The notes: generated from the letters alone by a model not told the origin. Shown: positions 18,037-26,808, numbered from the stretch's first letter. The stretch: 44,496 nucleotides of DNA from Clostridiales bacterium UBA7285 (GCA_002472145.1 DKRJ01000030.1:1-44496), one strand, 5' to 3'. Program-made: numbers and translations.

Positions 18037-19021
18037 TTTCCGCATCCCCTTCCGCCGCTTTCTTTACGTTCATCCAGCATGACGACAGGTGGCCTTTGCC
18101 GACCTCCAGTTCGTCACAGCGCTTATGGATGCAGATCTTCATCGCTCCGTCGCAGCGTGGAGCGAACGGGCATCCTTCAGGCATGTTCAGGAGGTCTATC
18201 GGAGTTCCGGTTATCGGCTCCAGTTTCTGACCGTCGTTTGCCAGCGTCGGGATAGACCTGAGCAGCCCTTTCGTGTACTCGTGGGCCGGCTCGTAGAATA
18301 CCTGATCCGCGGTCCCTCTCTCGCAGACAGATCCCGCGTACATTACGATGATCTGATCGCAGAGCTGCGCGACTACGCCGAGGTCGTGCGTGATCAGGAT
18401 GATGGCCATTCCGATCTTAGACTGGATGTCTTTAAGAAGTTCGAGTATTCCCGCCTGGATGGTCACGTCCAGAGCCGTCGTAGGTTCGTCGGCGATCAGG
18501 ATGTCCGGCTCGCACGCCAGCGCCATGGCGATCATGACGCGCTGCCTCATGCCTCCGGAGAACTCGTACGGATACTGTTTCACACGCTTCTCGGGCTCGT
18601 TGACGTTTACCAGCCTGAGAAGTTCGACGGACCTCTCGTGAGCCGCCTCTTTAGTCACGTTCTTATGGAGCATTATCGCTTCTCTGAGTTGGTGGCCGAT
18701 AGTGTACGTCGGGTTCAGACTCGTCATCGGGTCCTGGAATATTATGGAGATATGATTGCCGCGGATGCCGCGCATATCTTTTTCTTCAAGCCCGACCAGC
18801 TCCCTGCCGTCGAATTTGATGGAACCGGAGACAATCTTGCCCGTAGGGGCGAGGATCTGCATTATCGAATACGCCGTGACCGATTTTCCGGACCCGGACT
18901 CTCCGACTATGCCGAGGACTTCGCCGCGGTCGAGGTTGAACGATACGCCGTTCACGGCTTTGACTTCGCCGGCGTCGGTGAAGAACGATGTATGTAAGTC
19001 TTTTACTTCAAGCAGTGCCAT
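18026..19021 (-). CDS. oppD: Oligopeptide ABC transporter ATP-binding protein OppD
   Basis: Partner ATPase of OppF, 331 residues. Walker A is GESGSGKS, the signature FSGGMRQRVMIAMALA and Walker B ILIADEPTTALD. The C-terminal oligo_HPY region carries CPFAPRCDGAMKIC, which may bind a metal cluster. AGGGGG lies ten bases before the ATG. It follows oppC by 14 bp and overlaps oppF. Confidence 0.97.
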   Translation of the reverse strand: MALLEVKDLHTSFFTDAGEVKAVNGVSFNLDRGEVLGIVGESGSGKSVTAYSIMQILAPTGKIVSGSIKFDGRELVGLEEKDMRGIRGNHISIIFQDPMTSLNPTYTIGHQLREAIMLHKNVTKEAAHERSVELLRLVNVNEPEKRVKQYPYEFSGGMRQRVMIAMALACEPDILIADEPTTALDVTIQAGILELLKDIQSKIGMAIILITHDLGVVAQLCDQIIVMYAGSVCERGTADQVFYEPAHEYTKGLLRSIPTLANDGQKLEPITGTPIDLLNMPEGCPFAPRCDGAMKICIHKRCDELEVGKGHLSSCWMNVKKAAEGDAENAE

Positions 19022-19035
19022 ATCCAGTCATCCCC

Positions 19036-20100
19036 CTATTTGTTCAGTTTCGGGTCAAAGGCGTCTCTCAGGCCGTCGCCGAAGAGGTTCAGCGAAAGTA
19101 CGATCAAAGAGATGACGAGCGCCGGAATGACCAGACGGTAGGAATACGAGGTGATGCCGTTCAAAGCGTCAGACGCCAACGAGCCGAGCGACGGCATCGG
19201 TGCGTTCACGCCCAGTCCCAGGAACGACAGATAACTTTCGGTGAAAATCGCGCTCGGTATCTGCAGGCAGCACGAGATGATGATGACCGAGATGCAGTTC
19301 GGGAGCAGGTGCTTGCGGATGATCCAGCTGCCCTTTGCTCCGCAGGCCTGCGCCGCCAGGACGTATTCCTGCTCTCTCAGCGAGAGGATCTGTCCGCGGA
19401 CGAGCCTGGCCATCGAGACCCAGTAAAGGAGCGCAAAGACTATGAACAGCGAGATGATGTTCGCGCCGATCTTAGCCAGAGCCGTGCCTTCCAGCGAATT
19501 TTCGAGCCTGATCCTGAGAACAGAAGCGAGCAGGATGACCATCAGCATGTCAGGCAGCGAGTATATGACGTCGACGATACGCATCAGTATCGTGTCCACC
19601 ATCCCTCCGGCGTAGCCCGCTATGGATCCGACCAGAAGTCCTATGACCAGAACGATGAGGCTGGCAAAGAATCCTACGGCAAGCGAGATGCGGGTCCCGT
19701 ACACGACACGGATGAAGTAGTCTCTGCCGCTTGCGTCCGTGCCGAAAATATGCGGAACGACGTGCTCCCCCTCCTCTATCAGTTTTTGTTCGGTGGTCGA
19801 GTACTCGAAAGGCTTCAGATTGTTATACGAAGCGTCCACCGGCTGTCCCGGCTTGACGCCGAGCATGGCGTCGTACGAGTACGGCCAGAAGTACGGAACG
19901 ATTATAGATGAAAGTGTGATAAATACTATTATCCAGAAGCTCACTACGGCTACTTTATTCTTCCTGAAGCGGCGGATGCCGTCGCGGAACGCGGTCGTAG
20001 ACTCGCGCATCTGGACCATATACGCCTTTTCGTCGGCGCTCGCAGGCTCGAATTCACTTAAGTCAACCTGCATGCTCAGTCTTTTGATATTATCAAACAT
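19036..20100 (-). CDS. oppC: Oligopeptide ABC transporter permease OppC
   Basis: Membrane permease of 354 residues. A cytoplasmic N-terminal segment (about 45 residues) leads into the first helix (VVSFWIIVFITLSSIIV), then an OppC_N domain and five further helices. The EAA loop that contacts the ATPases reads AAQACGAKGSWIIRKHLLPN. AAGGAGG lies before the ATG. It follows oppB by 11 bp. Confidence 0.96.
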   Translation of the reverse strand: MFDNIKRLSMQVDLSEFEPASADEKAYMVQMRESTTAFRDGIRRFRKNKVAVVSFWIIVFITLSSIIVPYFWPYSYDAMLGVKPGQPVDASYNNLKPFEYSTTEQKLIEEGEHVVPHIFGTDASGRDYFIRVVYGTRISLAVGFFASLIVLVIGLLVGSIAGYAGGMVDTILMRIVDVIYSLPDMLMVILLASVLRIRLENSLEGTALAKIGANIISLFIVFALLYWVSMARLVRGQILSLREQEYVLAAQACGAKGSWIIRKHLLPNCISVIIISCCLQIPSAIFTESYLSFLGLGVNAPMPSLGSLASDALNGITSYSYRLVIPALVISLIVLSLNLFGDGLRDAFDPKLNK

Positions 20101-20111
20101 CGGCGCCCTCC

Positions 20112-21038
20112 TTACTCAAGCGTGATACGCGGATCCGCGACTTTATACAGGAGATCGCTGATCAGGTTCATTATGACTATCAACGTCGCGAGGACTATCG
20201 TAGTTCCCATGATTAGCGTGTAGTCACGGTTGATGATGCTCTGAACGAAAGCGCGCCCGATGCCCGGTACGGCAAAGATCTGCTCTACGACGAGCGATCC
20301 TGTGACGATCCCCGCGAGCATAGGCCCGAAGTACGTGATGTCAGGCAGGAGCGCGTTTTTCAGCGCGTGGCCGTAGATCATGCCTCTGCGCGTAACGCCT
20401 TTAGCCCTCGCGGTGCGGATGTAATCCTGGCCGAGGACGTCGAGCATGGATGATCTCGTGAGCCTCGTAATGTACGCCATAGGGTACAGCATCAAAGTAA
20501 TGATCGGCAGTATCAGGCCGCCTCGCGCCGCACCGTTTGCCGGGGCTATCCCCAGGTGTACCGAGAACAAAACAAGCAATAGCGAACCCATGATGAACGA
20601 TGGCATCGAGACGAACGCCGTCGTGATGATCATTATGATCCTGTCGTAGATCGAGTTTCGCTTGAGAGCCGCCGTGCATCCCAGGATGATCCCGATGATC
20701 AAAGCGCTGAAAGCGGCGACAAGGCCGAGTTTGACTGACGTTTTCATGCCGTCCCTGATGATGTCCGCGACGGAACGTCCGCGGGATTTAAGCGAAAGCC
20801 CGAAATCTCCGTGGATAACTCCGTTCAGATACGTCAGATACTGCTGCCCCAGAGGCTTGTCGAGTCCGTACTTAGCCTCCATGGCTTTCTTTACCGACTC
20901 CGAGACGCCTTTTTCGCTGAGGAACGGGCCGCCCGGAACGGCGTGCATGATGAAGAATGTCAGGGTGATGACGACCCAGATGGTAATAAGTGCGAGAATG
21001 ATTCTCTTGATGATGTACTTAAGAGTTTTACTGTTCAT
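20112..21038 (-). CDS. oppB: Oligopeptide ABC transporter permease OppB
   Basis: Membrane permease of 308 residues and first gene of the opp operon. The N-terminal helix (RIILALITIWVVITLTFFI) and the TarC-like HAVPGGPF are typical. The EAA loop reads ARAKGVTRRGMIYGHALKN, and the C-terminal DRDYTLI-like segment NRDYTLIMG is present. GAAGGG lies nine bases before the ATG. The transporter is complete with oppC, oppD, oppF and oppA downstream. Confidence 0.96.
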   Translation of the reverse strand: MNSKTLKYIIKRIILALITIWVVITLTFFIMHAVPGGPFLSEKGVSESVKKAMEAKYGLDKPLGQQYLTYLNGVIHGDFGLSLKSRGRSVADIIRDGMKTSVKLGLVAAFSALIIGIILGCTAALKRNSIYDRIIMIITTAFVSMPSFIMGSLLLVLFSVHLGIAPANGAARGGLILPIITLMLYPMAYITRLTRSSMLDVLGQDYIRTARAKGVTRRGMIYGHALKNALLPDITYFGPMLAGIVTGSLVVEQIFAVPGIGRAFVQSIINRDYTLIMGTTIVLATLIVIMNLISDLLYKVADPRITLE

Positions 21039-21078
21039 CTGCGTTTACCCTTCATTAAGAAACAAAATTGTTACTATG

Positions 21079-21106
21079 ATTTTACCTAATATTCAAATAA
21101 ATGCAA
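21079..21106 (-). promoter_or_regulatory. Promoter of the opp operon
   Basis: On the minus strand TTGCAT (21106-21101) and TAAAAT (21084-21079) are 16 bp apart in an AT-rich 150-bp gap after pfkA. A weak AT-only inverted repeat (GAATTTTT and AAAAATTC, about 21136-21165) may end pfkA transcripts. Confidence 0.55.
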
Positions 21107-21188
21107 TGAGTTACTAATGGTAAATACAAGTATACATGAATTTTTGTTCTAATGGAGAAAAAATTCAAAAAAATTATGTGAAAAACGT

Positions 21189-22151
21189 CTATTTGCTGAG
21201 TACGTCGATCAGGTCATACATCTCGCGGTTGAAATCTTTCTTCATGGATACGGCTTCCTCGAGGTCGAACGCCTCGACCTGTTCCTGGACGACGCCTATG
21301 GCTTTGGCCGGTGAATCCTCCGAGAGCAGGTACGCGGCCTTAGCGCCGGTCAGTGTAGCGATGACGCGGTCGTCGAGCGTTGGGACTCCGCCCCTCTGCA
21401 GGTATGACAAAACAACGAGCCGGGCTTCCTTCCCGGTCTTTTCGGATATCTCCGCGACCAGTTCGCGCGAGTCGACGCCCGATCCCTCGGCGTTGATGAT
21501 GATGCTGTGGAGCTTGCCGCGGTTGTCGCCGGAGATGATCTTTCTTATGACGGCGTTGACATCGGCTCTGATCTCCGGTACCAGAACGGCTTCGGCGCCT
21601 CCGCCCAGACCCGCCTGCAGGGCTATGTCTCCGCAGTGGCGTCCCATGACCTCGATCACCGTGGTCCTCTCATTCGCGGAGCTGGTGTCGCGGATCTTAG
21701 ATATCGCGTCCAGAACGGTGTTCACGGCCGTGTCGAAGCCGATAGTGTAATCCGTGTACCCGAGGTCGTTGTCTATCGTCCCCGGAAGGCACATAACAGG
21801 CACGCCCTTGCGCGCGAGATCGCGTCCGCCGCGCAGGGAGCCGTCTCCGCCGATGACGACGAGTCCGCCGATGCCGAACGTGTCAAGTATTTCGGCAGCG
21901 CGCGCGACGCCTTCGTCGGTCGCGAATCTTTTGCTGCGCGAGGTCCTGAGTATGGTGCCGCCGCGGTGGAGTATGTCGCCTACGGACGATCTGTCCATCT
22001 GCCTGATCTCGCCGTCGAGCAGTCCTTCGTATCCGCGGTATATTCCGTATACCTCCATGCCGAGGTCTATCCCGCACCTGACGACAGATCTGATCGCCGC
22101 GTTCATTCCCGGGGAGTCTCCCCCGCTCGTAAGTACAGCTATTTTCTTCAT
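21189..22151 (-). CDS. pfkA: ATP-dependent 6-phosphofructokinase
   Basis: Phosphorylates fructose 6-phosphate to fructose 1,6-bisphosphate in glycolysis. The 320-residue product has TSGGDSPGMNAAIR, the nucleotide loop GGDGSLRG, the catalytic PGTIDNDLGYTDYT, MGRHCGDIAL and YLQRGG. The GGDGS form (not GGDD) indicates ATP rather than pyrophosphate as donor. AAAGGAG lies eight bases before the ATG. dnaE lies upstream on the same strand, an order common in Bacillota, but here a 300-bp tandem array separates the two. Confidence 0.98.
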   Translation of the reverse strand: MKKIAVLTSGGDSPGMNAAIRSVVRCGIDLGMEVYGIYRGYEGLLDGEIRQMDRSSVGDILHRGGTILRTSRSKRFATDEGVARAAEILDTFGIGGLVVIGGDGSLRGGRDLARKGVPVMCLPGTIDNDLGYTDYTIGFDTAVNTVLDAISKIRDTSSANERTTVIEVMGRHCGDIALQAGLGGGAEAVLVPEIRADVNAVIRKIISGDNRGKLHSIIINAEGSGVDSRELVAEISEKTGKEARLVVLSYLQRGGVPTLDDRVIATLTGAKAAYLLSEDSPAKAIGVVQEQVEAFDLEEAVSMKKDFNREMYDLIDVLSK

Positions 22152-22203
22152 TATCTATCTCTCCTTTTAGGTATTCCGGATCATCCGTGTCTCGCGGCGC
22201 ACT

Positions 22204-22504
22204 CGCCGCGGCGCTGTGCATCCCGCGCCTGCCGGGGCCGCCGCAGCGCATGTGTCCAACGCTTGTCTGGGGCCGCCGCGGCGCTGTGTGCGCATCCCTC
22301 GCATGCCGGGGCCGCCGCGGCGCAAGTGTATCCCGCGCCTGCCGCGGCCGCCGCGGCGCATGTGTCCAACGCATGTCTGGGGCCGCCGCGGCGCTGTGTG
22401 CGCATCCCTCGCATGCCAGGGCCGCCGCAGCGCATGTGTCCAACGCTTGCCGGGGCCGCCGCGGCGCTGTGTGCGCATCCCTCGCCTGTCGGGGCCGCCG
22501 CGGC
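22204..22504. repeat. GC-rich tandem array with higher-order structure between dnaE and pfkA
   Basis: Nine cores of the type CGCCGCGGCGC start at 22204, 22239, 22274, 22313, 22349, 22384, 22423, 22457 and 22496 (the last is partial). The first ten bases of the core form a perfect palindrome; copies at 22239 and 22423 carry one G-to-A change. Between the cores, three linker types recur in the order Z-Y-X, Z-Y-X, Y-X, giving a higher-order unit of about 109 bp. No convincing gene is in it. It covers nearly the entire 374-bp gap, so pfkA transcripts coming from dnaE must cross it. Confidence 0.93.
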
Positions 22505-22525
22505 CTCGTATCGTCGCTGCTGCCG

Positions 22526-25500
22526 TTATCGCTCGATGCGTTTGATTTTAATATTAGGGTTCCCCACGAGCAGTGCCGTCTCCTCGGCAAAATCGAGTGT
22601 AGGCTTGATCCCGCCGCTCCATTCGAACGCTTTTCCGTCGCGCTTGAAGACAATGACACGCACGTCGCCTCTGTGAGCCGAGAGTATTCCAGAGAGTTCG
22701 GTCATCACTTCGTCCTCCGTCATGGATCCGGCGCGTCCGAGTCTCGAGCCCTCTTCCGGGATCCTGATCTTAACAGGGTCCTTGGTACTTGAGACGCGGC
22801 TGCCTGCGCGTGTTCCGGTGCCGCGGCTTTCGTCCCGCGGAGATCCGCCCACGCCGTATCCGGTGCCGCGTCTTTCGTCCCGCGGAGATCCGCCTACGCC
22901 GTATCCGGTGCCGCGTCTTTCGGCGAGGCGCACCAGATCATCCGCTTCTTCGATAGGCAGAATGTTGTCCGCGGATATGTTCGGGAGCCTGTCTTCTCTG
23001 AAGTTGAGCCTTCCGGAGACCGCGATTATTGCGTTGTCGTCGAGGTATTTCGCGCAGCGCTCGTACACAGACGGAAATACGACGACCTCGCCTGTGCCGT
23101 GCAGGTCCTCCAGGTTCAGAGTCGCCATCATCTGGTTTTTCTTAGTGATTATGTTCCGCCGCGATGTGACCATGCCAATCGCGATGACCGGCTTGCCGTC
23201 CATCAGTTTTTCCTCTTCCGCTTCAGGTATGACTTCGGAGTCGTCCCCGAAGAGTTCCGCCATGTCCGACAGATCAGACATCCTGACTGTCGAGAGCCTG
23301 TCTATCGTCGATTTCCAGCGGTTGAGCGGGTGATCGGATATGTAGCACCCGGTCATCTCTTTTTCCATCGCGAGGCGGACCTGGCTGTCAAAGTCCCTCA
23401 CGCCAGGCAGAGCGGCGGCGGTGCTTCCCGAGGACATGACGCTGTCATCTGTCTGGAACAGCGAGATCTGCCCGTCCAGGTTCTTGCGTGCGCTCTGCTG
23501 CGCGGCGTCCATGAGCTTTTCATAGACAGCGAGCAGCGCTGCCCGGTTATCCGACAGGCAGTCAAGCGCGCCAGCCTTGATGAGGCTTTCCACGGCTTTT
23601 TTATTGACCTTCGAAACGTCGACTGCGTTGATAAACGAAAAGATGTCTCTGAAAGGCCCCTTTGCGCGGCGCGCGGCTATTATGGCTTCCGCCGGGCCTT
23701 CTCCGACGTTTTTGACGGCGAGAAGACCGAAGCGGATTTTACCGTCTTCGACGGAAAATTTCGCTTCGCTGTCGTTGACAGACGGCGGAAGCACGTCGAT
23801 CTTCATGTCACGGCAGTTGGCGATGTATTTGGCGACGGAGGCTTTGTCGTTCATGACGCTCGACATCAGGGCGGCCATGAATTCGACAGGATAGTGCTTT
23901 TTCAGCCAGCCGGTCTCGTAAGCGAGCACAGCGTAGCATGCGGCGTGGGCTTTGTTGAAAGCATAGGAGGCAAATGTCTCCATGTCGTTGAATATCTGCT
24001 CTGCCGCTTCGCGCGAGATGCCGTTCCTCACGCAGCCCGGGACCTCGACTGTGCCGTCCGCAGCAAACTTGCCGTTGATGAAGTACTCTTTTTCCCTCAT
24101 CATGACGTCGGCTTTCTTTTTGCTCATCGCGCGGCGCACGAGGTCGCTTCGGCCGTAGCTGTATCCCGCCAGATCGCGGACTATCTGCATCACTTGTTCC
24201 TGATAGACGAGACACCCGTATGTGACGTCCAGTATCGGGGCGAGTTCCGGCGTTACGTATTTGATCCCGGCGGGGTTCTTTTTGTTCGCGATATATCTCG
24301 GGATCGAGTCCATCGGGCCTGGCCTGTACAAAGCGATACCCGCGACGATATCTTCGAAGCATGTCGGCTTCAGTTCCATCATGAAGTTCGTCATGCCCCG
24401 CGACTCCAGCTGGAAGACTCCCTCGGTGTTGCCGTCCGAGATCATCTCGTAGACTTCCTGGTCAGTATATTCCATGGATGAGAAGTCGACTTTCTCGCCG
24501 AAGTCTTTTTCGATCAAAGCAAGGGCGTCGCGGATCACGGTCAGGTTGCGGAGCCCGAGGAAGTCCATCTTCAGGAGTCCGAGCTCTTCGATGGTCGTCA
24601 TCGCGAACTGGGTCGCCACGCCTTTTTCCGTCAGATATAAAGGAACGTACTCGTCGACCGGGAGCTTGGAGATCACGACGCCGGCGGCGTGCGTGGAGGC
24701 GTTTCGCGGCATCCCCTCGAGGCGTCTGGACATGTCGACGACACGGCGCACCTCAGGGTCTTCTTCGTACATCTTTGCCAGGTCCGGGCTGGTCTCGAGG
24801 GCTTTCTGCAGGGATATGAACGGGTTCGCGGGTACTGCTTTGGCGATCCTGTCAGTCTGGCCGTAACTCAGGCCGAGCACCCTGCCGACGTCGCGGATGA
24901 CCGCGCGGGCTTTAAGGCGCCCGAAAGTAATGATCTGCGAGACGTTGTCCTGACCGTATTTGCGGCGTACGTAGTCTATGACCTCGCCGCGGCGTTCTAT
25001 GCAGAAGTCGATGTCAAAGTCAGGCATGCTGACGCGCTCCGGATTGAGGAAGCGCTCGAAGACGAGGTTATATTTCAGCGGGTCTACGTCCGTGATCCTG
25101 ATGGCGTAGGCGACGATGCTGGCGGCTCCGGAGCCTCTGCCCGGGCCGACCATGATGCCGTTTGATTTCGCGTAATGCACGAAGTCCCATACGATCAGAT
25201 AGTATTCGACGTATCCCATGGATTCGATGACCGAAAGTTCGTATTCCATGCGGTCGCGGATCTCAGGCGTGATCTCGGGGTATCTGGTCTTGATGCCCTC
25301 CTCGCACAGATGGCGCAGATATTCCTCGCAGGTGTACCCCTCCGGCGGGATGAACTGTGGCAGATGGTATTCGCCAAAGGTGAACTTGACGCTGCACCTC
25401 CCGGCGATGAGTTCGGTGTTGTCGACTGCCTGAGGGGCGTACGTGAAGATCGAGCGCATCTCATCTTCGCTCTTTAGGTAGAATTCGTCGTTCGGGAACC

Positions 25501-26206
25501 TCATGCGCTTGTCGTCGTCGAGCGTCGTGCCTGTCTGGATGGCGAGCAGAACGTCGTGTGCCTCTGCGTCTTCGCGCCTGACGTAATGGACGTCGTTGGT
25601 GGCGACCAGCGGTATGCCGGTCTCGGCCGAAAGCCTGATGAGAAGAGGATTGATGCGGTGTTCCTCCTCCAGGCCCTGATCCTGGATCTCGAGGAAGAAA
25701 TTCCCCTTCCCGAATATCTCCTGCATCTCCAGGGCTTCAGCCTTTGCGCCTTCGTAATCCCTGTTCAGCAGCAGGCGCTGGACTTTGCCCGCCAGGCATG
25801 CGGAAGTGGCGATGATGCCGCCTCTGTGGCGCATCAGGCAGTCTTTGTCTACGCGCGGCTTATAGTAGAAGCCTTTCGTGCAGCCCTCCGAGACTATTTT
25901 GATGAGATTATGGTATCCTTCGTTGTTTTCGGCGAGGAGAACGAGATGGGTCTGGTACCTGTCCAGATCCGGATCCTTATCGAGCATTCCGCGTGCGGCA
26001 AGATAGACCTCGCAGCCGATGATCGGCTTGACGCCCTGCTTCTGGCATTCCTTATAGAAATCGATGACGCCGAACATGACCCCGTGGTCGGTGATGGCCA
26101 GGGACTTCATTCCGAGTTCCTTTGCGCGCGAAACTACTTCGCTGATCCTCGCGGCGCCGTCTAAAAGGCTGTATTCAGTGTGTACGTGCAGATGTGTGAA
26201 TCCCAT
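22526..26206 (-). CDS. dnaE: DNA polymerase III alpha subunit (DnaE type)
   Basis: Replicative DNA polymerase of 1226 residues. The N-terminal PHP domain begins FTHLHVHTEYSLLDG. The palm domain has GRGSGAASIVAYA and the catalytic aspartates in PDFDIDFCIERRG near residue 395. Finger, tudor-like and helix-hairpin-helix regions follow, then the OB-fold (about 980-1085). There is no proofreading exonuclease insert, so it is DnaE and not PolC. Between the OB-fold and the last domain, residues about 1095-1131 are a Gly/Arg-rich repeat. The ATG has no Shine-Dalgarno site, but an extended -10 lies directly before it. Start choice rests on the canonical N-terminus. Confidence 0.98.
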   Translation of the reverse strand: MGFTHLHVHTEYSLLDGAARISEVVSRAKELGMKSLAITDHGVMFGVIDFYKECQKQGVKPIIGCEVYLAARGMLDKDPDLDRYQTHLVLLAENNEGYHNLIKIVSEGCTKGFYYKPRVDKDCLMRHRGGIIATSACLAGKVQRLLLNRDYEGAKAEALEMQEIFGKGNFFLEIQDQGLEEEHRINPLLIRLSAETGIPLVATNDVHYVRREDAEAHDVLLAIQTGTTLDDDKRMRFPNDEFYLKSEDEMRSIFTYAPQAVDNTELIAGRCSVKFTFGEYHLPQFIPPEGYTCEEYLRHLCEEGIKTRYPEITPEIRDRMEYELSVIESMGYVEYYLIVWDFVHYAKSNGIMVGPGRGSGAASIVAYAIRITDVDPLKYNLVFERFLNPERVSMPDFDIDFCIERRGEVIDYVRRKYGQDNVSQIITFGRLKARAVIRDVGRVLGLSYGQTDRIAKAVPANPFISLQKALETSPDLAKMYEEDPEVRRVVDMSRRLEGMPRNASTHAAGVVISKLPVDEYVPLYLTEKGVATQFAMTTIEELGLLKMDFLGLRNLTVIRDALALIEKDFGEKVDFSSMEYTDQEVYEMISDGNTEGVFQLESRGMTNFMMELKPTCFEDIVAGIALYRPGPMDSIPRYIANKKNPAGIKYVTPELAPILDVTYGCLVYQEQVMQIVRDLAGYSYGRSDLVRRAMSKKKADVMMREKEYFINGKFAADGTVEVPGCVRNGISREAAEQIFNDMETFASYAFNKAHAACYAVLAYETGWLKKHYPVEFMAALMSSVMNDKASVAKYIANCRDMKIDVLPPSVNDSEAKFSVEDGKIRFGLLAVKNVGEGPAEAIIAARRAKGPFRDIFSFINAVDVSKVNKKAVESLIKAGALDCLSDNRAALLAVYEKLMDAAQQSARKNLDGQISLFQTDDSVMSSGSTAAALPGVRDFDSQVRLAMEKEMTGCYISDHPLNRWKSTIDRLSTVRMSDLSDMAELFGDDSEVIPEAEEEKLMDGKPVIAIGMVTSRRNIITKKNQMMATLNLEDLHGTGEVVVFPSVYERCAKYLDDNAIIAVSGRLNFREDRLPNISADNILPIEEADDLVRLAERRGTGYGVGGSPRDERRGTGYGVGGSPRDESRGTGTRAGSRVSSTKDPVKIRIPEEGSRLGRAGSMTEDEVMTELSGILSAHRGDVRVIVFKRDGKAFEWSGGIKPTLDFAEETALLVGNPNIKIKRIER
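22815..22922. repeat. 45-bp in-frame tandem repeat inside dnaE
   Basis: Units start at 22815, 22860 and 22905 (the last is partial). They encode RRGTGYGVGGSPRDE repeats in a linker near the C-terminus. The 45-bp period keeps the frame. Confidence 0.93.
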
Positions 26207-26212
26207 GTAAAA

Positions 26213-26221
26213 ATTATATCA
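26213..26221 (-). promoter_or_regulatory. Extended -10 promoter immediately before dnaE, possibly leaderless
   Basis: The minus strand reads TGATATAAT, ending seven bases before the dnaE ATG. A start site seven bases downstream would fall on the ATG itself. There is no purine-rich ribosome-binding site in between and no good -35. Confidence 0.5.
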
Positions 26222-26239
26222 CAGGAAGGTGCGGCGGGG

Positions 26240-26392
26240 GCGGCCTTTATGTCGGGCTTTGGAGGGAGACTTTAAGTCGTGCTTTGGGGCGGCCTTTAAG
26301 TCGGGCTTTTGAGGCGGCCTTTAAATCGGGCTTTGGAGGGAGACTTTAAGTCGGGCTTTGGAGCGGCCTTTAAATCGGGCTTTGGGGGCGAT
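26240..26392. repeat. 24-25-bp tandem array upstream of dnaE
   Basis: Six copies of a unit of the type CTTTAAGTCGGGCTTTGGAG start at 26245, 26270, 26294, 26319, 26344 and 26368. Two variants alternate: one preceded by CGGC, one by GAGA (order A-B-A-A-B-A). It lies about 25-40 bp upstream of the dnaE -10. Confidence 0.93.
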
Positions 26393-26631
26393 ATATATGT
26401 CCATTTCGGCGATTCGCATAATCGCTATTTTGTGTGGGCATGGGGTTCCGATGATATTTCTATGATATTACTTCTGTAACATCGCTCATCGTTGCCCAAA
26501 ATAGAACGTTTCGGAGATATTTCTCGATGTTCCTCCGGTAACATCATCAGAATACAAGCGGAACGCTATAAGGAATTTGTCAAAATGCCATTTTGGGCAC
26601 ATACTATACGTTCCCGCACTTCCCCACATGT
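26393..26631. other. Non-coding region with inverted repeats
   Basis: No supported gene. Several short inverted repeats are present: a perfect operator-like CAAAATG-C-CATTTTG at 26581-26595, GATGTT/AACATC around 26526-26545, and a distant pair CTATTTTG...CAAAATAG with GGGCA/TGCCC around 26425-26505. A 62-codon minus-strand open frame (26674-26486) has no recognisable features. Function is unknown. Confidence 0.45.
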
Positions 26632-26659
26632 TTGACTTTATCCGCCTCTCTGATACAAT
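26632..26659 (+). promoter_or_regulatory. Promoter for the Cys-rich/phospholipase pair
   Basis: TTGACT (26632-26637), a 16-bp spacer and TACAAT (26654-26659) with TGA directly before the -10 (extended -10). The palindrome at 26581-26595 lies about 40 bp upstream. Confidence 0.65.
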
Positions 26660-26666
26660 TATTTCG

Positions 26667-26808
26667 GACGCCAAAAGGCGACTTTTCGCAGTAAATGCGG
26701 CGGCTTTTTACTGTAAATGCAGCGACTTTTGTGCCGAAGATATGGCTTTGGCGACATATTCCGCCAAAACATGCGCAGCGGAGGGAAACGAGGAAAGCGA
26801 GGGAAACC
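26667..26808 (+). promoter_or_regulatory. Structured leader of the Cys-rich gene
   Basis: The predicted 140-nt leader holds three hairpins: CGCC-AAAA-GGCG (26669-26680), CAGTAAA/TTTACTG (26689-26713) and TTTGGCG/CGCCAAA (26747-26768). The region around 26678-26735 also repeats a GGCGACTTTT...GTAAATGC unit. No known riboswitch core was recognised and there is no T-run, so this is not called a terminator. A GAGGGA ribosome-binding site follows. Confidence 0.45.

Noticed and set aside
22204..22504. Possible CRISPR array
   Set aside because: The segments between cores are themselves repeated and are shorter than typical spacers, spacing varies from 34 to 39 bp, and no cas genes are near.
26486..26674. 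62-codon minus-strand frame upstream of the Cys-rich gene
   Set aside because: No recognisable domain, no clear ribosome-binding site, and it overlaps the promoter of the plus-strand genes.
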